DNA of 64,000 bases from Soehngenia sp. (GCA_024637045.1 JAGXFX010000001.1:1-64000), one strand, 5' to 3'; shown: positions 51,003 through 60,947, counted from the stretch's first letter. The notes: generated by a model not told the origin, from the sequence alone. Made by a program: numbers and translations.

Positions 51003-52487
51003 ATGAAGAAAAGAAAGAGCGGAATATTGCTATCTGTATCATCACTTCCAGGAGAATATGGAATAGGTGATTTTGGTAAAGAGGCATACAGATTTGTCAA
51101 TTTTCTACATGAAGCAAGACAGAAATACTGGCAGATTCTACCGCTAGGTATTACAAGCTATGGGGATTCTCCCTATCAAAGCCTGTCTTCATTTGCCGGC
51201 AATCCGTATTTTATAAATTTGGATGAATTAATTCAAAGAGGATATATATCCAGGGAAGAGGTATTAGCCGAAAAATTGTATGCAGACCAAGATAAAGTAG
51301 AATATGGCAAACTCTATGACGCAAAATACAAACTTCTCAGGAATGCATACAAAAACGGAAAGGATGAACTTTGGACTGATCTTAAACTGTTTTATATCGA
51401 AAACAAAGATTGGTTAAGGGAATTCGCATTATTTATGACAATCAAAGAGCTGCATAACAGCAAGGCATGGCAGTTGTGGGACGAGGAGTATAGAGACTTC
51501 CACAGCCGAGAAACCAGTGATGTTGAAAGTGCAGAAGAAGAACGATTCTTTTTCTGGGTTTTTACTCAGTATTTTTTTGTTGGACAGTGGACAAGACTAA
51601 AGGATTACGCCAACTCAAAAGGGATTAAAATAATTGGGGACCTGCCAATTTATGTTTCAGCAGACAGTGCTGATTTATGGGCAAATCCATCACTTTTTAA
51701 ATTGGATAATAATTATGAGCCAGTAACCGTTGCAGGAGTACCGCCTGATTTCTTTACAGCCACGGGACAATTGTGGGGGAATCCAGTCTATGACTGGTAT
51801 GCTGTGGAAAAAGATGGTTATAGTTTTTGGATAAGGAGAATATACTACAGCTTCAAACTTTTCGACACATTGAGAATAGATCATTTCAGAGGTTTCGAAT
51901 CATTCTGGGAAGTGCCAGCGGGATCTGTGAATGCAGTGAATGGAAGATGGGTCAAAGGTCCGGGCATGAACCTTTTTAATAGGATTAGAGAGGAGCTTGG
52001 AGAGCTGGATATAATCGCTGAGGATCTTGGTTTTGAGTCAGAAAAGGTAGAAGAGCTAATGAATGATACTGGATTTCCAGGAATGAAGATTCTACAGTTT
52101 GCATTCGATCCAGTTGGAGACAATGATTACCTTCCTCACAATCATGAGAGAAATTCAGTTGTATATACTGGAACCCACGACAATAAAACCGTCAGGGATT
52201 GGATTGACACCGCTCCTGAAAAGGAGAAGGAATTTGCAATTGAATATCTTAAGTTGGAGGATGAAACAGAGGGATACAACTGGGGACTTATCCGTGGAGC
52301 ATGGTGTTCAGGAGCGTATCTTTCAGTGGCGCAGATGCAGGATTTTCTGGACTTGGGTGAGGAATCGAGAATGAACGTACCTGCAACATTGGGTAATAAT
52401 TGGACCTGGAGAGTTAAAGGATCAGATATTAATAGCACTCTGGCAAAGAGAATAGCCAAACTTACCAGGACTTACAGGAGGGGTTAA
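51003..52487 (+). CDS. malQ: 4-alpha-glucanotransferase
   Basis: 494 residues, the length of the compact GH77 enzymes. SGILLSVSSLPGEYGIGDFG opens the barrel, followed by the catalytic Asp in TLRIDHFRGFESFW, the acid/base Glu in IIAEDLGFES and the TGTHDNKTV histidine/aspartate site. The enzyme rearranges maltodextrins so that the phosphorylase encoded next to it can consume them. First gene of the maltodextrin cluster; the next gene starts two bases after its stop. The ATG has AGAAGGTGAG upstream. Confidence 0.95.
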   Translation: MKKRKSGILLSVSSLPGEYGIGDFGKEAYRFVNFLHEARQKYWQILPLGITSYGDSPYQSLSSFAGNPYFINLDELIQRGYISREEVLAEKLYADQDKVEYGKLYDAKYKLLRNAYKNGKDELWTDLKLFYIENKDWLREFALFMTIKELHNSKAWQLWDEEYRDFHSRETSDVESAEEERFFFWVFTQYFFVGQWTRLKDYANSKGIKIIGDLPIYVSADSADLWANPSLFKLDNNYEPVTVAGVPPDFFTATGQLWGNPVYDWYAVEKDGYSFWIRRIYYSFKLFDTLRIDHFRGFESFWEVPAGSVNAVNGRWVKGPGMNLFNRIREELGELDIIAEDLGFESEKVEELMNDTGFPGMKILQFAFDPVGDNDYLPHNHERNSVVYTGTHDNKTVRDWIDTAPEKEKEFAIEYLKLEDETEGYNWGLIRGAWCSGAYLSVAQMQDFLDLGEESRMNVPATLGNNWTWRVKGSDINSTLAKRIAKLTRTYRRG

Positions 52488-52488
52488 T

Positions 52489-54852
52489 TTGTTAAATCAC
52501 GAGAACTTAAAAAAAAGAATAGAAGTTTATGCCATGACAACCTTTGGTGGGGAGTTTAAACAACTTCTGGATTCAGAGAAATATGTAGTTTTATCTAAAG
52601 CAATGATGGAGACCATACTTCCATACTGGAATGACTCCAGAAAGAAAACAGAGGGGATGAAGAAAGCATATTATTTATCATCCGAGTATCTGCTGGGAAG
52701 ATTTTTGACTAACAACCTTATTGCAATGGATACAAAGGATGAGGTCAAGGAATTACTGAAAGAAATGGGTGTAGACTACAATGAAATCGAGGAGTCTGAG
52801 GAGGATCCAGCACTTGGCAATGGTGGTCTTGGGAGACTTGCAGCATGCTTTTTGGATTCTGCAGCAACACTAGGATATCCAATGGATGGATACGGAATTA
52901 GATACGACTTCGGTCTTTTTAAACAAAAAATTGTTGACGGAGAGCAGGTAGAGGTTGCAGACAATTGGACTAAATACGGTGATCCCTGGGGGATAAGAAA
53001 GGTAAGTGAAATTGTCCGAGTAACCTTTAAAGGTAGCGAAATCTATGCAGTACCATATGATTATGCTGTGATAGGCTATGATAAAAAACTTATAAATACA
53101 TTAAGACTTTGGAAGGCAGAGTCATTGGAAGAATTTGATTTCAGAGCATTCAATGACCAAAAGTATGATCAGGCCGTAAAAGCAAAGAACGATGCCGAAA
53201 ACATCGCAAAGGTTCTTTATCCCAATGATTCATACGAAGAAGGCAAAAAACTGAGATTAAAACAGCAGTACTTCTTTGTTTCTGCATCTCTTCAGGATAT
53301 GCTTAGAAAGTTTAAGGAAAAGAACATTGGTCTTGAGAAATTTCCTAAGTACCATTCAATACAGCTAAATGATACTCATCCTGCTGTTGCCATACCAGAG
53401 TTAATGAGGCTGTTGACAAGAAAAGAAGGCTTGGGTTGGGACGAAGCATGGGCAATCACAACTGCCACATTCGCATACACAAACCATACACTTCTTGCTG
53501 AAGCATTGGAACAATGGCCTGAAAGATACTATCAGGAATTAATTCCACAGGTATATGATGTTATTACAAAAATTAACTTAATGCTTATCGAAGATCTTAG
53601 GAACCAGGGAATACAAGATCATGACCTTAATCGTTATGAAATAATTCATAATGGGAACATAAGAATGGCCTGGATGTCAATATATGGTTCAAAATCGGTA
53701 AATGGAGTTGCAAGACTTCATACGGATCTTCTAATAAACAAGGAGCTAAACGATTGGTATAAATTATATCCTGAAAAATTCAACAATAAAACAAATGGAA
53801 TAACACAAAGAAGATGGTTATTGCAATCCAATCCTGAACTCTCAGAACTTGTCACTGAACTTCTTGGTTCAGATGAATGGATTACAGACCTGAAGAAACT
53901 AAAAGACTTGGGAAAATATATTCATGACGATAAAGTGATGGAGAGATTCCTGGACATAAAAAGAGCAAAGAAACAGCAACTTGCAGAGTATATAAAGCAA
54001 GAGGAAGGTGAAGATATTGATCCGGATTCATTGTTTGACATTCAGATAAAAAGACTACATGAATACAAAAGACAGCTTCTTAATGCATTCCATATTCTTT
54101 ATCTTTACTATCAGATTAAGGAGAATCCTGAAAAGAATACAGTACCGAGAACATTCATATTTGGAGCAAAAGCAGCTCCTGGGTATGTAAGAGCAAAAGC
54201 CATTATCAAATTTATTAATGACATTGCGGGGTTAGTGAATAATGACCCGGTAATGAAAGGAAGGCTAAAGGTAGTATTCGTTCAGAACTATAGAGTATCA
54301 TACGCTGAAAAACTTTTTCCTGCAGCAGATTTGTCAGAGCAGATTTCAACTGCGGGAAAGGAAGCTTCCGGTACCGGAAATATGAAATTTATGCTTAATG
54401 GAGCTCCCACAATTGGCACCTATGATGGAGCAAATATTGAGATAGTTGAGGAAGCAGGAGAAGAGAACAACTACATCTTTGGAATCAGGGTAGAGGATAT
54501 CGAAGAAATCAAGGATACCTACAATCCAGAAGGAATATATCAGAATGATCCCAAATTAAGAAGGGTAATGGATACATTGATAGATGGGACTTTTGAAGAT
54601 GAAAAGGGAGTATACAGAGAGTTGCACAATTCATTGCTTTACGGTGCAAATTGGCATAGGGCAGACAATTATTTCATCCTCAAAGACTTTGATGAATATA
54701 GAAAAACACATGAGAAGGTCGATGTTGATTACAGGGATAGACTAGGCTGGGCACGAAAATGTTGGTTAAATATGTCAAATTCGGGTAAATTTAGTTCAGA
54801 TAGAACTATTGAGCAATACGCCCAGGATATATGGGAAATAGATAAAATTTAG
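52489..54852 (+). CDS. glgP: Alpha-glucan (glycogen/maltodextrin) phosphorylase
   Basis: 787 residues of GT35. The family features are present: SSEYLLGRFLTNNL, EEDPALGNGGLGRLAACFLDS, QLNDTHPAVAIPELMRLL and the pyridoxal-phosphate lysine in EASGTGNMKFMLNGAPTIGTYDGANIEI. It releases glucose 1-phosphate from alpha-1,4-glucans. The start is a TTG five bases after GGAGGGG, two bases from the malQ stop, so the two are translated together. The track start agrees with this choice. Confidence 0.96.
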   Translation: MLNHENLKKRIEVYAMTTFGGEFKQLLDSEKYVVLSKAMMETILPYWNDSRKKTEGMKKAYYLSSEYLLGRFLTNNLIAMDTKDEVKELLKEMGVDYNEIEESEEDPALGNGGLGRLAACFLDSAATLGYPMDGYGIRYDFGLFKQKIVDGEQVEVADNWTKYGDPWGIRKVSEIVRVTFKGSEIYAVPYDYAVIGYDKKLINTLRLWKAESLEEFDFRAFNDQKYDQAVKAKNDAENIAKVLYPNDSYEEGKKLRLKQQYFFVSASLQDMLRKFKEKNIGLEKFPKYHSIQLNDTHPAVAIPELMRLLTRKEGLGWDEAWAITTATFAYTNHTLLAEALEQWPERYYQELIPQVYDVITKINLMLIEDLRNQGIQDHDLNRYEIIHNGNIRMAWMSIYGSKSVNGVARLHTDLLINKELNDWYKLYPEKFNNKTNGITQRRWLLQSNPELSELVTELLGSDEWITDLKKLKDLGKYIHDDKVMERFLDIKRAKKQQLAEYIKQEEGEDIDPDSLFDIQIKRLHEYKRQLLNAFHILYLYYQIKENPEKNTVPRTFIFGAKAAPGYVRAKAIIKFINDIAGLVNNDPVMKGRLKVVFVQNYRVSYAEKLFPAADLSEQISTAGKEASGTGNMKFMLNGAPTIGTYDGANIEIVEEAGEENNYIFGIRVEDIEEIKDTYNPEGIYQNDPKLRRVMDTLIDGTFEDEKGVYRELHNSLLYGANWHRADNYFILKDFDEYRKTHEKVDVDYRDRLGWARKCWLNMSNSGKFSSDRTIEQYAQDIWEIDKI

Positions 54853-54936
54853 GTTAAGGGGCTTAGCCCCTGACCTGTATTTACAGGATTTAATTCCTTC
54901 CTCAGGGATGGATTAAATTATATATTTTTACATTCT

Positions 54937-54951
54937 ATGCAAGCGTATGCA
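54937..54951 (+). promoter_or_regulatory. LacI-type operator upstream of the maltodextrin ABC transporter
   Basis: ATGCAAGCGTATGCA, a near-palindrome centred on CG, 24 bases before the lipoprotein ATG. It matches the site upstream of malQ and suggests common control by the LacI-type protein encoded at 60948. Confidence 0.65.
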
Positions 54952-54974
54952 CAACATGATTAGGGGGAGAAAAA

Positions 54975-56309
54975 ATGAAGAAAAATCTATTTTTGGTTTT
55001 GTTTCTTGTATTGGCACTTACAGTGACAGCATGTTCGCCTGCAACAAACGAGGAACCAGAACCATCTGAAGAACCATCAGGTGAGGCACCTGCTGAGGGC
55101 ATAACAGCCAGCATATCAGTACAGGTTGAAGCTGATTGGAGAGGCTATTACGAGCAGGCAATTGAAAGAGTAATGGAAAAGCACCCGGATGCTACAATTG
55201 AGCTTATAGAAACAGGTTCATTTGATCATCTAGACGTACTTGATGCTACAGACGTAACAAATGAGGACGTAGCTGATGTATTCGCAATACCAGCAGACAG
55301 AATTTACGGATTATCCAATAACGAAGCACTATCACCAATGGATGCAATGGCGATGGCAGAAAATGTTGGTGGATTTACTAATTATGATGGAGGTCTTGGA
55401 GGGAACTTCGCCATTGATGGGGATTACCTTGCCTTTCCAATGAACATTGAGACCTTGGTGAACTTCGTTAACACAGCTAATGCAGAAGTAAAGGGAATCG
55501 ATCTTGAAGGCGAAATCGAGTTTACTGAGCTTGGACATGTTGATATGCTTATACCAGCATTTGATGCATGGTTTGGCGTTGCATTTGCTAATGCAGGTGG
55601 AATCGAACTCCTTGGACATGATGAATCAGGAGAGTTGTACTCAGATATGACTAAAGAATTTTCAGAATTAGACGAGCAGCAACAAGCTGTATTTACAGCG
55701 CTTTATGATTATTGGAAGGCTCACTATGAAGCAGGAACTCCTCTTTGGGATGAGAATGCAGCATGGGGATTCATGGACACTGAGTTTTCAACAGGTGGAC
55801 AAAATGTAATTAGATTGGAAGGACCATGGTCAACAGGAAGTCTTTCAGCACTGGCAGGAGATGGTGAAGACCTTGATATCATACCTATAAATCAGGTTGT
55901 TGTTGAGGGATACCCACTTGCTCACTGGAAAAGTGGCTGGGGACTTGCAATAAACTCGAGAAATGAGATGGATGCGGACAAGATGGCTCTTTCTCAAGCA
56001 GTGATTGAAGAGATTATGAACACAGAATTTGCTATCGATTTCTTTAAGGCGACAGGTAAGATAATGGAAAACGTGTCAGCTGATGAATACTTGAATTCAG
56101 ACCTTTCTGAAACAGACAAAAAAGCAATTTCAGCGGTTCTTGAATCTTATGATGCAGCTCCAGCAAGACCATTGTTTACAGAGTGGGGATCTGTTTGGGA
56201 TACATGGAAGAACGGACTTCTTTCATGGTCTTCTGTGAATCCAGGGTCAGTCGAAGAAGCATATGATGCAATGAAAGCTTCCTTCGAGGCCATGATGATG
56301 AATTACTAA
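54975..56309 (+). CDS. malE: Maltodextrin-binding lipoprotein of an ABC transporter
   Basis: 444 residues. The lipoprotein signal MKKNLFLVLFLVLALTVTAC has the lipobox LTVTAC. An acidic linker of Glu/Pro follows, then a solute-binding domain of the sugar family-1 type (TIELIETGSFDHLDVLD, NAGGIELLGHDESGE, RLEGPWSTGSLSAL). It captures maltodextrin outside the cell for the MalFG permease. It is preceded by a CG-centred operator and followed by a stable hairpin that may keep its mRNA level above that of the permease genes. Confidence 0.9.
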   Translation: MKKNLFLVLFLVLALTVTACSPATNEEPEPSEEPSGEAPAEGITASISVQVEADWRGYYEQAIERVMEKHPDATIELIETGSFDHLDVLDATDVTNEDVADVFAIPADRIYGLSNNEALSPMDAMAMAENVGGFTNYDGGLGGNFAIDGDYLAFPMNIETLVNFVNTANAEVKGIDLEGEIEFTELGHVDMLIPAFDAWFGVAFANAGGIELLGHDESGELYSDMTKEFSELDEQQQAVFTALYDYWKAHYEAGTPLWDENAAWGFMDTEFSTGGQNVIRLEGPWSTGSLSALAGDGEDLDIIPINQVVVEGYPLAHWKSGWGLAINSRNEMDADKMALSQAVIEEIMNTEFAIDFFKATGKIMENVSADEYLNSDLSETDKKAISAVLESYDAAPARPLFTEWGSVWDTWKNGLLSWSSVNPGSVEEAYDAMKASFEAMMMNY

Positions 56310-56312
56310 ATA

Positions 56313-56348
56313 TTTTTGGGAACAGAGTCTAGGCTCTGTTCCCAAAAA
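56313..56348 (+). promoter_or_regulatory. Intercistronic stem-loop after malE
   Basis: TTTTTGGGAACAGAG and CTCTGTTCCCAAAAA form a 15-base-pair stem with a six-base loop. A run follows rather than T, so it is not a plus-strand terminator. It probably protects the malE messenger from decay, as seen in other binding-protein operons. Confidence 0.65.
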
Positions 56349-56375
56349 AAATATCCACTACACGAGGAGAGAATA

Positions 56376-56831
56376 ATGAGTGAAAAAAGCCATCTGCCTC
56401 TAAATAAATTTTACATATTATTGTTTATAACCAGCACTCTCGTATTGATCGCTTCGATTGAGGCTCTTATTCTGGTGAAAGGTGGGGAATTGTTTTTACA
56501 ATGGGCACAAGAGAATTTTCCCGGCACAACTCCAGATAACTTTCTTTTCACTCAGTACGTATCATCAAATCTTTCGATATATTTTCTTAAGGTTTTGATT
56601 CCTGCTACAATCGCAATTGTAGCATTTATTACGGCTACAAAAGCAAGATTAACTCCCATTGTAGTGTATATATGGATTATTCTTTCCTTTGGTGGTCTTG
56701 CATTTACTACTGCGGATATGAATTTTCAGTCGATATTTTTTTATATTAATGGACTTTTTTATACTGGACTTATACTTTATATTTATTTTATAGTCGGATT
56801 ATCCAGAGACAATACCGGAGGTGAGGATTAG
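56376..56831 (+). CDS. Four-helix membrane protein in the maltodextrin operon
   Basis: 151 residues with four hydrophobic helices (about 12-35, 60-85, 90-112 and 120-142). It lies between malE and malF and its stop directly abuts the malF ATG. I do not recognise a family. Position suggests an accessory of the ABC transporter, but the sequence gives no functional motif. ATG at 56376 after CGAGGAGAG; the track's upstream start lies in the hairpin. Confidence 0.6.
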   Translation: MSEKSHLPLNKFYILLFITSTLVLIASIEALILVKGGELFLQWAQENFPGTTPDNFLFTQYVSSNLSIYFLKVLIPATIAIVAFITATKARLTPIVVYIWIILSFGGLAFTTADMNFQSIFFYINGLFYTGLILYIYFIVGLSRDNTGGED

Positions 56832-58928
56832 ATGGCAACCTACAGTTTATATCTGAAGGACAAGATTGGGAATAAGTATGAACGGAAAAACAACTATGTG
56901 TTGGAACTTGTCAAACTGGATAAAAAAATAAGTGAAGAAACCGACATGAAGAAGAAATCCTTGCTCCATTCGGAGAAAAAGAATCTGATTGCAAACAGGA
57001 ACAAACATCCACACAATATCAAGCTTAAGGAATTTCATAACCAGGAAAAAACTTTTCTTAAGTCTTTGAAAAACAGTGAAGCTGAATTTGAAAAATCTCT
57101 TTCTGACTCGTTGAATTCGAAGGTAAAGCAACTCAAGACCAGAATGTACCATCATCAGCAGAGGATGACTTTTTACAGGGAGTATGTGGAATTAACATAC
57201 GAAGCAGATTTCAAGTTCAAGGAAAGCAAAATCAATGTGGAACAGATACCCGAGATTATAAGATTTATCGAATGCATCGAAAGTGAATTGATTGAAGCGA
57301 AGGAGCAAAAAATCAAACTTGACCCCAAAAAAGATGCTAAATTAAAGAGTGAACTTAAATTATTTAAAGAGGAAGCAAAAAAGAAAAGGAACGAAGAAAT
57401 TCACAAAGTAAAAGACCGAAAAAAAGAAGGAGTAATATCAAGCAAGGCAGAGAAAAATTCAATAAGGGAGCTAAAAAGAGAGTACAAGAATCAGGTCAAA
57501 TTGGAATCATATAAAATTCCATCCAAAGAAAACAAGGATTTCATTCGAAGCAAGAAAAGAGAGCTCTCAAATGTTATTAAAAGAGAAGAAAAGATTTTAA
57601 AGGCTGATATAGCTGATGCCAGAAGGAAAATTCCCATAGAAATAGCAAAGAAGAAGCCTAAAGTCGCATATCTGACACCTCTTTTACCAGGATTAGGTCA
57701 GATGCTTAATGGCCAAAGAAGAAAAGCTATGTTTTTCTTTCTTGCCAGCTTTTTTGTATACTTCATTGCAATCCCATATGCCCTTGGTTATGGAAATTAT
57801 CAAGGAGAGGGAATAGCTGGCTTGATTACACTTGCAGAAGGTGGAGCCAGAGTGCACAAGTCCCTTATATTTATGATTGAAGGGGTAGTGGCAATTTTTC
57901 TGTTGTTAATTGGGATTGGATTATTATATGCATCCTTTAGGGACGTTCTTTTAACTGAAAAAAACATGATATCTGGTATTCGTCCGCCTAATTGGTTCGA
58001 GACCAAAAGAATGTTGTTCCAGGAAGGGTTCCCCTATATATCTTCCTTGCCAGCAATGCTTGTAATTGTTTTTATAGTTCTGGTGCCTGTAATAACAACA
58101 TCACTGCTTTCATTTACAAATATGAATCCACAAAATCAATCCAAATTCGCATGGGTAGGCATAGAAAACTACAAATTGATTGCTTTAGGAGAAGGACTTG
58201 CAGGGAGTGTATTCTGGCTAATATTTGTTTGGACCATAATATGGACATTGGTTGCAACAACACTTGCAATCCTTTTAGGTTTTTTCCTTGCCTTGCTTGT
58301 CAATAAGGATAGAATAAAAGGAAAGAAGTTCTTCAGAACAATATTTATATTACCTTGGGCAGTTCCTGCTTTTATCACAATAATGTTCTTCAGCATAATG
58401 GTAGCTCCAGGTGGAGTAATAACTGAACTGTTGAATTCAGTTTTCAACGGCAGAATTGAAATAAAGAACGATATTATCATGACAAGAGCAGCCTTGATAT
58501 TGATACAGGGGTGGCTTGGTAGTGCATATGTATTTCTGCTTACTACAGGTGTACTTCAAGCAATTCCAGGAGACCTGTATGAAGCTGCAGACATTGATGG
58601 CGCATCATCATTTGAGAAAATGAGAAGAATAACAGTACCGCTTGTACTGTTCCAGATAGCTCCGCTGCTTGTAACGCAGTACACATTCAATTTCAATAAT
58701 TTTTCAGTCATATTCCTGTTTAACAGCGGAGGCCCGTTTGATCCGCAAAGGTACGGTAATTTAGCTGGTTCATCAGACCTTTTGATATCATATATATATA
58801 AGCTGGCTTTCGTTCATCAATATCAGGCTATTGCTGCAGCCATAACAGTTTTTATTTCGCTTGGTGTCATGTTCTTTGCATTCCTGGGATTCAGAAGATC
58901 CAAAGGATTTAGGGAGGGGAGATTATAA
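56832..58928 (+). CDS. malF: MalF-like ABC permease with a long charged N-terminal extension
   Basis: 698 residues. The first ~275 residues are highly charged, rich in Lys and Glu, and look like a cytoplasmic coiled coil (KLFKEEAKKKRNEEIHKVKDRK). A TM2/DUF5683-like segment (LTPLLPGLGQMLNGQRRKAMFFF) and two helices follow. The permease proper runs from about 395 to the end, with the EAA loop EAADIDGASSFEKMRRITVPL that contacts the ATPase. Typical MalF proteins are 290-520 residues, so this extension is unusual. It forms the channel with MalG. Its TAA overlaps the MalG ATG by one base. Confidence 0.88.
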   Translation: MATYSLYLKDKIGNKYERKNNYVLELVKLDKKISEETDMKKKSLLHSEKKNLIANRNKHPHNIKLKEFHNQEKTFLKSLKNSEAEFEKSLSDSLNSKVKQLKTRMYHHQQRMTFYREYVELTYEADFKFKESKINVEQIPEIIRFIECIESELIEAKEQKIKLDPKKDAKLKSELKLFKEEAKKKRNEEIHKVKDRKKEGVISSKAEKNSIRELKREYKNQVKLESYKIPSKENKDFIRSKKRELSNVIKREEKILKADIADARRKIPIEIAKKKPKVAYLTPLLPGLGQMLNGQRRKAMFFFLASFFVYFIAIPYALGYGNYQGEGIAGLITLAEGGARVHKSLIFMIEGVVAIFLLLIGIGLLYASFRDVLLTEKNMISGIRPPNWFETKRMLFQEGFPYISSLPAMLVIVFIVLVPVITTSLLSFTNMNPQNQSKFAWVGIENYKLIALGEGLAGSVFWLIFVWTIIWTLVATTLAILLGFFLALLVNKDRIKGKKFFRTIFILPWAVPAFITIMFFSIMVAPGGVITELLNSVFNGRIEIKNDIIMTRAALILIQGWLGSAYVFLLTTGVLQAIPGDLYEAADIDGASSFEKMRRITVPLVLFQIAPLLVTQYTFNFNNFSVIFLFNSGGPFDPQRYGNLAGSSDLLISYIYKLAFVHQYQAIAAAITVFISLGVMFFAFLGFRRSKGFREGRL

Positions 58929-59833
58929 TGGTATTCTTCGGAGGAAAAAAGAAAAAGAGAAAAGGGCTATATCTCTCTGACAAACCACCATTGACAATTC
59001 CGGGAATAATTGGGTTGATAATGTCCTACACAGTTCTGTTTGCCTGGGTCATTGCAATAGTATGGCCGTTGTTTCAGATGGTAGTAGCTGCATTTAACGG
59101 AAGACAGCAGCAGAATATTATGGGAAATGCAAACTTTGAGTTTTCATTGAGACATTTTGAATTTCTATACAATGAAACGTATTATATGTTGTGGGTTAGG
59201 AATACACTATTTATTGCAATCAGCACGGCTCTTCTGACTCTGATAATGGTATCCTTCACAGGATACGCCTACTCAAGGTATAGATTCAAGGGAAGAAAGG
59301 CATCCCTGATGGCAATAATGCTGATTCAGACAATACCAACATTTGCTGGGATAACTGCATTTTTTACAATGCACTCAATCGTATCATCAATAATCCCGGC
59401 TTTTAGCAGACAGATGATGCTTATACTGATATATGCAGGTCCAGCCATTGCTTCAAACACCTTTATACTGAAGGGCTATATTGATTCTGTTTCTACAGAA
59501 CTGGATGACGCCGCAAAAATTGATGGGTGTTCCAATTTTGACATATACAGGTTGATTATTATGCCCATAGCAAGGCCAATGCTTACAATCATAGCTCTCT
59601 GGTCCTTTATCGGTCCGTTTATGGATTACCTGCTTGCAAAAGTCCTGCTGACAAGTCCAAGTACCTACACTTTGGCTGTGGGATTATTTACTTTGATAAG
59701 TGATTTTAGAACCATGAATCAACCTGCATTTGCAGCCGGCGGCTTACTGACCGCCATACCGATAGTCATATTGTTTATTGTATTGCAAAAACAGCTGGTA
59801 TCAGGATTGACTAGCGGTTCTGTCAAAGGATAG
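58928..59833 (+). CDS. malG: MalG-like ABC permease
   Basis: 301 residues with six transmembrane helices, preceded by a short basic tail (GGKKKKRKG). The EAA loop ELDDAAKIDGCSNFDIYRLIIMP near residue 195 is the ATPase docking site. It pairs with the MalF-like permease encoded just upstream (TAATG overlap). Length and helix layout are standard for the inner permease of maltodextrin transporters. Confidence 0.92.
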   Translation: MVFFGGKKKKRKGLYLSDKPPLTIPGIIGLIMSYTVLFAWVIAIVWPLFQMVVAAFNGRQQQNIMGNANFEFSLRHFEFLYNETYYMLWVRNTLFIAISTALLTLIMVSFTGYAYSRYRFKGRKASLMAIMLIQTIPTFAGITAFFTMHSIVSSIIPAFSRQMMLILIYAGPAIASNTFILKGYIDSVSTELDDAAKIDGCSNFDIYRLIIMPIARPMLTIIALWSFIGPFMDYLLAKVLLTSPSTYTLAVGLFTLISDFRTMNQPAFAAGGLLTAIPIVILFIVLQKQLVSGLTSGSVKG

Positions 59834-59845
59834 GAGGAGACTTGC

Positions 59846-60934
59846 ATGAAGGTAATAATGAAAAATCTAGGCAAGAAATACGAAGGAAGAGAAAACTTTA
59901 CCTTAAGAAATATAAATCTCGAAATCGATGACCAGGATTTTTGTGTAATTCTTGGACCATCAGGTTGTGGAAAGACGACATTGCTAAGAATGATTGCAGG
60001 ACTGAATTCAATAACAGAGGGAGATCTTTACTTCGATGAAAGAAGAGTAAATACAATTCCTCCAAAGGACAGAGATATTGCAATGGTTTTTCAGTCATAT
60101 GCGTTGTATCCTCATATGACAGTATATGATAATATGGCATTTTCTCTTGTTATGAGAAAAGAGAGAAAGAAATTAATTGACGAGAGGGTAAAAGAAGCTG
60201 CAAATCTTTTACAGATTGAAGATTACCTTCATGCCAAGCCAGCTGACATATCCGGTGGGCAGAGACAAAGGGTTGCACTAGGCAGGGCAATCGTAAGAAA
60301 TCCAAAGGTGTTCCTAATGGACGAACCACTATCAAACCTGGATGCAAAATTGAGAGAGCATATGAGGGTGGAGCTGGTTAGATTGCACAAGAATTTAGGC
60401 ACCACTTCCATTTATGTAACTCATGACCAGACAGAAGCAATGACAATGGCCACAAAGATAATACTTCTTGATGATGGTAAGATTCAGCAGGTGGGAATAC
60501 CGGAAGAGTTTTATAACAAGCCTGCCAATATATTTGTTGCAAATTTCATTGGTTCCCCTTCCATAAATATTATTAAAGGAAAATTCAGAGAAGGAAAATT
60601 TATATCAGAAACTGATACCATTACATTGACTCCGTCACAAGAGGATGCACAGCTTTTGAAAGCTTATGAAGACAAAGAAATATCAATAGGAATCAGGCCG
60701 GAAAGATTTGAAAGTGGCGGCGAATTCGGAGACACATTTGAAGCAACCATAGATGTAATAGAAATGCTTGGTAAGGAAAAAACACTATTTGCAACATTGA
60801 AGGATGGATCAGACCTTCTTATTTCAACACCAGGACATTTTGAATACAAGGAGGGAGAAACCCATACTTTCGGATTCGATATAAATGCAATACACTATTT
60901 TGACAGTGAAACAGGAGAGAGAATAAACAAGTGA
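59846..60934 (+). CDS. malK: ABC transporter ATPase (MalK/UgpC/MsmX type)
   Basis: 362 residues. Walker A GPSGCGKTTLLRM near 38, Q-loop VFQSYALYPH, signature SGGQRQRVALGRAI near 135, Walker B VFLMDEPLSNLDAKLRE, and a C-terminal TOBE-type domain (IGIRPERFESGG). It energises the MalFG channel. MalK-type ATPases can serve several sugar transporters, and the C-terminal domain here may also carry regulatory contacts. The gene has its own GGAGGAG site, 12 bases after malG. Confidence 0.94.
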   Translation: MKVIMKNLGKKYEGRENFTLRNINLEIDDQDFCVILGPSGCGKTTLLRMIAGLNSITEGDLYFDERRVNTIPPKDRDIAMVFQSYALYPHMTVYDNMAFSLVMRKERKKLIDERVKEAANLLQIEDYLHAKPADISGGQRQRVALGRAIVRNPKVFLMDEPLSNLDAKLREHMRVELVRLHKNLGTTSIYVTHDQTEAMTMATKIILLDDGKIQQVGIPEEFYNKPANIFVANFIGSPSINIIKGKFREGKFISETDTITLTPSQEDAQLLKAYEDKEISIGIRPERFESGGEFGDTFEATIDVIEMLGKEKTLFATLKDGSDLLISTPGHFEYKEGETHTFGFDINAIHYFDSETGERINK

Positions 60935-60947
60935 TTGGAGTGTCGTC

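Noticed and set aside
54853-54900. Hairpins after glgP (GGGGC-TTA-GCCCC and CCTGT-ATTT-ACAGG) as a terminator
   Set aside because: Stems are short and not followed by a clear T run; they may be RNA-processing hairpins, and termination here is uncertain.
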